DNA of 64,000 nt, taken from contig NC_083516.1 of the NCBI RefSeq assembly GCF_032362555.1, positions 7,031,001 through 7,095,000 of the forward strand, in the 5' to 3' direction. Origin of the DNA: Amyelois transitella. Lineage: Eukaryota > Arthropoda > Insecta > Lepidoptera > Pyralidae. This document shows positions 59,095 to 64,000 of this stretch, piece after piece (position 1 is the first letter of the stretch; each line of letters opens with the position of its first letter). The position numbers and the translations under genes were made by a program. The notes beneath the pieces are model-generated. The model searched no databases and had not been told where the DNA came from. It worked only from the letters and a program-made list of their open reading frames with translations.

Positions 59095-59540
59095 CTATTC
59101 CTAAGGGGGTGAAATAGGGGTTGCAAGTTTGTATGAAACTTCGTCATTTTTAGTATTGGACACCAGAAAATTGTGATTTAAATTTACGGTTAGATTAAAA
59201 TAATAATTCATTAATTAGATTTTGTAAATTGCATTTCTAAGGGGGTGAAATAGAGGTGGTAAGTTTGTATGAAACTTTGTCATTTTTAATGTTGGACACA
59301 GGAAATGTTAGATTTGTTTAGTAAAAAATTCGAATACAGTAATAAGATTTTAAAAATTGCATTCCTATCCCGGTGAAATAAGGGTTGTAAATTTGTATGA
59401 AATTTCGTCAGTTTTAACGTTAGGCACATGAAATTTTAGAATTAAATTTTGGTTAGTAAGAAATAAATCATCAAAACATTGGATTTTGAAAACTGCATCT
59501 CAAGGACGAAAAATAAGGGTTGGAAGTTTGTATAAAACTT
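59095..59540. repeat. Degenerate tandem array, ~4 units of ~125 bp
   Basis: The block 'gggggtgaaataggggttgc' then 'aagtttgtatgaaacttcgt' recurs at about 59105, 59230, 59360 and 59495, with 'gttggacac'-type and 'ttggttagtaaaaaat'-type sequence between. Divergence increases to the right. Confidence 0.75.
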
Positions 59541-59619
59541 CGTTTTTTGATGGGTGTCGAAGTGCGAGAAGTCTTAAATATTGGTTAGTAAAAAATACGT
59601 ATCAGTTGCGGAAAGCAGG

Positions 59620-59722
59620 ATGGCACTAAATAGGATGGGATGGGACAGGATAGGACTGGACGGGGCAGGACGGGACACAACAGGTTGGGAGAACGAGAGG
59701 AGACGGAACAAGACGGGAGAAG
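59620..59722. repeat. GGGAC/GGATAG-type low-complexity tract
   Basis: Runs such as 'taggatgggatgggacagga' and 'gacggggcaggacgggacac' form a purine-rich simple sequence on the plus strand. Confidence 0.7.
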
Positions 59723-59837
59723 CCATATGAATTTAAATCAAATATAAACTTCACAGTCCCGCACGATACGGGATTAAAAATGGGTGAAATTATATGGCGT
59801 ATCCTTATAATCGAAAATACATTTGCGCGGGCGAAGC

Positions 59838-60262
59838 CGCGGGCAAAAGCTAGTTTATTTATAATAGAAGAAGTAGGATACTTAAGCTCATTACAATGGA
59901 GTATGGTCTTAAGGTGTGTGTTAAATCATGATTGATTGAAGTTATATAAATGTTTTTTTCGAAATTATAGGTTGATGGTAGAAACTTACGTACCGGTTCT
60001 CTAACTCGTTGTAGTGATAATGACCAACATTGAGGGGTATCAAAAACAATATTTTTGTGCTTTGAGACATATTAAGTACTGCTGATAGACATTTAATAGT
60101 ATTGCTATTCGTTGTATCATGAAGTCGTTGAATAAATAACACACATAGATTATTATCAACGAGTAAAATACTCGCAGTTTTATAATCGTTCCACTCTCAG
60201 TAAGATAAATTAGTAACTATTCAGATATTATATTAATATTTTCATACGTAACGCTGTAGACG
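59838..60262 (+). repeat. Duplicate of the gustatory receptor upstream region
   Basis: It matches 60868-61315 in order: 'gattgattgaagttatataa', 'attataggttgatggtagaa', 'ccggttctctaactcgttgt', 'attgaggggtatcaaaaaca', 'gattattatcaacgagtaa' and 'cgtaacgctgtaga'. The match ends at the position equivalent to a few bases before the receptor ATG. Confidence 0.85.
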
Positions 60263-60289
60263 TGAAATGATCTGAATGAATTTCAGAAC

Positions 60290-60655
60290 ATTTCAAAATG
60301 GAGCTAGCTATCAAGCGACTTCATTTGAGTATTTGAATAGTGGATAGGTATAAATAGTAATTTAGAAATTAATATTAAATTGTGAAAGTACAATGGGCGG
60401 TATTTTCACTTTATTTACTGTAAAACACGTAAACAACGGTGAAGAACTCAAACGGTGGTCAAACGATTATGGTATGCGACTCAACCAAGGTAAACCTGTT
60501 TGATTTCTTGCAAGTCCCAGAACCAGTGAATCTCTTCTGAGTTACAATCATTTGTTTGATCGTTAAACGATTCTATTATGGTGAGGACACATTTCGTGAA
60601 GGAAGAGTAGCGGTGCATATTCAGGCAACTGGATGTGTAATCATAGTCCAAGTAG
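60290..60655 (+). repeat. Dispersed repeat 2, second copy
   Basis: Same ordered blocks as 55425-55750, with 'caagcgacttcatttgagta' near the left end and 'gtgcatattcaggcaactgg' near the right. It lies between the two copies of the receptor upstream region. Confidence 0.7.
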
Positions 60656-60867
60656 GTTTAGGTTGAGTGCAAGGTTGCAGAGGTTAGATGGAAGTCGCTC
60701 GCTGAAAAACTGAAAATCAAAATACTACATATAATAAAACGGTAAAAATATTTTGTCTGTACATTTAATATTTTGACTGAAATGGGTAGAGATTTTTTTT
60801 ACATTTTTTGTCTGTCTGTATCTGACTGTATGATCAATATTCAAGTCGAAATTTACACGGACAAAGT

Positions 60868-61315
60868 CGCGGGCAACAGCTAGTATTAGTATAGATAGGT
60901 TTAGAAGGAAGTGGGATACTAAGGCTCATTACAGTGAATAATGGGTTTAAGGTTTAAGATAACATGATTGATTGAAGCTATATAAATGTTTTATTCGAAA
61001 TTATAGGTTGATGGTAGAAAGTTACCGGTTCTCTAACTCATTATACTGATTATGACCAATATTGAGGGGTATCAAAAAACAATATTTTTGTGTTTAAGAC
61101 TCATTACGAAACGAGAAACCACGTAAAGTACTGCTGATAGGCATTTAATAGTCTTGCCATTCGTTGCAACACGAACTCCTTGAATAAATAATACACATAG
61201 ATTATTATCAACGAGTAATAGGTATACTCGCAGTATTATAATCGTTGCACTCTCAGGGAGTTACTAATTACCATTGAATATTACAATAATGTATTCATAC
61301 GTAACGCTCTAGTCA
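60868..61315 (+). promoter_or_regulatory. Immediate upstream region of the gustatory receptor gene
   Basis: This sequence ends 2 bp before the ATG at 61318 and is the second copy of the duplicated block (first at 59838-60262). It presumably contains the promoter and 5' leader. No core promoter element can be assigned with confidence. Confidence 0.5.
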
Positions 61316-61317
61316 CA

Positions 61318-63870
61318 ATGTTCACACGTGTGAAGAATAAGCTCTGTAAGAAAAAGGCCAATTACGACTTGAAGACGATCTTTATAATTGTGTATATTCC
61401 CTTAACCCTAATTGGTATATTTCCATATAGTGTAAAATTCACTTCAAAAGGCTGTAAAGCAATCAAAAAATCTATATTTTTCAATGCTATATGTGCCTTA
61501 TCTCTCAATTTGATTATTGTTGCATTTCTTTTCTTTCATCTGCAAAATGTAATTTTAAATTTAGAATCCAATTCTTTCACCGACGCTATAACAACGCAAA
61601 TGAATTACATTTTTGAACTGTTTATTTTAAATATTGTCGTGTTTGTGTCTTACATCTGTGCATACAGAAATGGATGTAAATATATTAAAATATTGAATTC
61701 TCTCGTTTCTACTTGGAATGAACTGCCGAGACATGAGGACCGTGTATTGGAGAAGTTGTACTGTCAAGTTCAATGTTGCGTTGCAATAGTCGCTTTCATA
61801 TTCTGCGCAATGATATGCGTTAATTTCTCCAGGGCGGATACCATTTGGAAAATTGTATTAGTAACGTTCTCATTCAACCTACCCATGACAATACAGTACA
61901 CAATATTAGCATTCTATAGTGCTCTTATTTTTATGGCTATTGCTTCGCTAGGTATCATTAATGAGAATTGTTTGAATTTGATAAAAGACCAAAAAAATCC
62001 CATGGGATATTTCATCAAAGTAGAGAATCGACCTGCAACTGTTACTTTGAGGAAATTGGAATTAATTTATGTCAAAGTCATTGAGACGAAAAGAGAAATA
62101 AATGCAGTGTTTGAAGCTCCGATCCTGTGCACGTTACTTCAGTGCTTTCATTCTATGGTGAGCGAGGCGTACATCATCTACCATGGTGTTGCCATCAAAC
62201 AGAATTTTACGTTGCATGAGACATTTAATTGCTCCCTGTGGCTTATTTATCAAATATTGAAACTGTTTACTCTTTCGTACACTGGGAATAAGCTGAAATG
62301 TGAGGTTTGTACAACGCCATTAGATACATATCTCTAAATCCATCCACGAAACCGGCGCCGGTGTCGGTCTACTTTAGCCTAACTTTTCTGATCATCGATT
62401 AACCAGTATTATTTGTACTTTTACTAAGCCAATGGGGTGCCCAAAGACTTTTTTTTTGTGCAACGCGGCTGATCTGGGAACGAGTGAGCAATAAAGGCTC
62501 TCGGCTTTTGGAAAGACGATGGTCATGGCCACATTTAGCAAACTCATTTGCGTCTGTACCGGGAGCGATAGTTTGGGCTCGGCCGCCATAAAGGGAAGAT
62601 CTACCGCCAGGCTAGGTGTTATGCCTGGGGAACCGTAGCTCCGACGATGTTGTGACAGAAGTTTGTATGTATGTTCAATCAGTAAAATCTTTGAATCTGA
62701 TAGCGTCGGTGATTGGTTTTTGTGACTTGTAGCGTAGAGATGTCGCCACACTTCTCATAAAAATCTCTTCCCCTGGCCTAGGGCTCCAATTTGTGCGTCT
62801 AGGTCTACAAGGGGCGCAACGTGCTCAAAGGTGGATTTAACTACTGCGACCACGCGCTTTTGCTGCTATTAAAATGCTTGAATTTTAAAATGTAAATCTA
62901 TTGTTATGATAAATTTTTATTTTATTTTATATTTGCATCATAATAAAAACAGTAAAAGATCGAGATATATCAAGTTATTTTAATCGTTCTAGCTATGTAC
63001 CTATGTATTTGTTTTATTTTTAAGGTCACGAAGATAGGACAAAGTCTTCATAATATTCCTTTAGAAAAAATTGATCAAAGAATGTTGATGGAGGTGAGTT
63101 ATTTATGATGCTATGCTGGGACTGTAAGATCTAAGGTATAATATTAAAGTCACGCAGATAAAGTTAGAGCCTAGAGAGTACTCGTGTTCTCGATATATAC
63201 ATATATAAAGGTCTAAATCACGCAAGCAAAGATTTCACGGATTGGAACATATATACACGAATTCGTCGGAGCCGCGGTTCCCCAGGTATTACACCTAGCC
63301 TGGCGGAAGATCTATATATATATATATGTATGTATATATAAATATATATATATAGTACTCGTGTTCTCGAAACTTCTTATGTATATATATGTCTAGTAGT
63401 ACTTTTTTGTAGTTCTAAATTAATACAAAAAAAGGTTGTTTTAAAGAAATTCTATAAATTTAGTGTTGCTATTCCTTGTACTGAAATGAGTGCATTTTAA
63501 ACTGCAATATTTAATGTAGGTATGTATTTCTTAGGGGAATTTAGTCACACACCAGAATGTATGTTATTTGTGATCAATTTGTTAATTTTCAGATACAACA
63601 TTTTTCATCACTAATCTCGCATCAGAATGCAAACCTGACAGTTTATGGATTTTTTGAAATCGATGCAACGTTACTGTTTAATGTAAGTAGGTTTCATTAT
63701 CCGATATTATTTATTTAGGACCAAAGAAATGGTATTTTCAAGTTTACTTAATATCTATACAAGTGTGTGTGAGTACAATATTTTTTAAGTATCAAATCAA
63801 TTATCTTTTATTACAGGTAATGGCGTCAGCAGCAATGTATTTAATTATTCTCTTACAGTTTGATAAGTAA
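61318..63870 (+). CDS. Gustatory receptor, 7-transmembrane
   Basis: Four phase-0 exons encode 399 aa: 61318-62304, 63025-63093, 63593-63682, 63817-63870. The many hydrophobic segments (TIFIIVYIPLTLIGIFPYSV, LSLNLIIVAFLFFHL, FELFILNIVVFVSYICAY, VAIVAFIFCAMICV, TIQYTILAFYSALIFMAIAS and others), the length and the three short 3' exons are typical of insect gustatory receptors. The last exon ends AAMYLIILLQFDK, matching the family's C-terminal TYhhhhhQF signature with M in place of the first residue. Such receptors are ligand-gated channels in taste neuron membranes; the ligand class (sugar, bitter, CO2) cannot be told here. No frame damage, so probably functional. Intron 1 carries inserted repeats. 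ATTAAA follows the stop. Confidence 0.9.
62585..63315. repeat. Two inverted copies of a short element flanking exon 2
   Basis: 'agatctaccgccaggctagg' (about 62598) reappears as its complement 'cctagcctggcggaagatct' (about 63293), with 'ggggaaccgtagctccgac' opposite 'cggagccgcggttcccc'. Exon 2 of the receptor (63025-63093) lies between the copies. Confidence 0.7.
63308..63356. repeat. (TA)n microsatellite
   Basis: An almost pure TA run with a few TG interruptions in receptor intron 2. Confidence 0.9.
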
Positions 63871-64000
63871 AATTAAAATCAATGAAATAGGTACTGAAAA
63901 GACTCATCAGACCTATTCCACAACTCCTGAAAGCTGAAAAAACAAGACGAAACGAGCAATGAAGCCATGTTAGATTTCTTAGTGTACGTACATTGTATTA
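63871..64000. other. 3' flank of the gustatory receptor gene
   Basis: Only an ATTAAA just after the stop is notable. No other feature seen to the window end. Confidence 0.4.

Larger units (their letters stand above)
57905..59850. repeat. Composite repeat block upstream of the gustatory receptor
   Basis: It starts 'tctatatatataaaactctt' with 'gttactgagtgactgactga' and ends 'gggcgaagccgcgggcaaaa'. The block 'ggatttttggaaattcaacc' followed by 'ccaaggggggg' recurs near 58035, 58315 and 59080. A GC-richer piece at about 58350-58510 is another inserted repeat. Non-coding. Confidence 0.65.

Noticed and set aside
1..64000. CRISPR array or bacterial operon
   Set aside because: Repeats are dispersed or degenerate with no regular spacers, and genes have introns with GT/AG sites, so the DNA is eukaryotic.

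Overview
This is eukaryotic, AT-rich, intron-rich DNA. It most likely comes from a moth or butterfly. The grounds are a spliced insect gustatory receptor gene, an intact mariner, two RTE-type retrotransposons and many copies of a dispersed repeat that I recognise as typical of Lepidoptera; the species cannot be told. Most coding sequence lies in short exons, so the gene models below were built by hand. I read exon frames, GT/AG splice sites and codon phase, and every junction used keeps the frame.

Left third (1-30487, minus strand). Two ankyrin-repeat genes lie head to tail. The upstream one (30487 to 4824, 16 exons, about 1449 aa) has three copies of a compound ankyrin module, an extremely acidic linker, and a C-terminal domain clearly homologous to arginine/phosphagen kinases in which most catalytic residues are replaced. 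The downstream one (3857 to below 649, running off the left edge) starts with a Dpy-30-type docking motif and continues with the same kind of module. Their introns hold a mariner with an intact DD34D transposase (6552-7880), a frameshifted RTE element (about 20225-23650), truncated RTE tails and several dispersed repeats.

Middle (32816-51646). A secreted Ly6/quiver-like protein gene (39673 to 32816, minus) carries, in its first intron, an intact 3.15 kb RTE element (36007-39153) bounded by a perfect 13-bp target duplication. Next is an unrecognised 698-aa basic protein gene (43400 to 40519, minus). It is divergent from an unrecognised 220-aa gene (44196-47236, plus). Further phase-0 exons at 49738-51646 are either a separate gene or alternative 3' exons of that gene. 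A 1.67 kb element with 26-bp inverted repeats (47832-49499) lies between them.

Right third (52205-64000). A nine-exon gene (56509 to 52205, minus) encodes a mitochondrial malate dehydrogenase homologue that has lost the catalytic histidine and substrate-binding arginines and gained an 18-cysteine C-terminal tail. About 4.8 kb of repeats follows, including a duplication of the sequence just upstream of the final gene, a gustatory receptor of 399 aa in four exons (61318-63870, plus).

The main result is two metabolic enzyme homologues that look catalytically dead (phosphagen kinase and malate dehydrogenase) within about 50 kb, one fused to ankyrin modules and one to a cysteine-rich tail, beside a Dpy-30-ankyrin protein. 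Dpy-30 motifs and sperm-specific enzyme paralogues suggest flagellar or sperm structural roles. That functional link is inference, not something the DNA shows.
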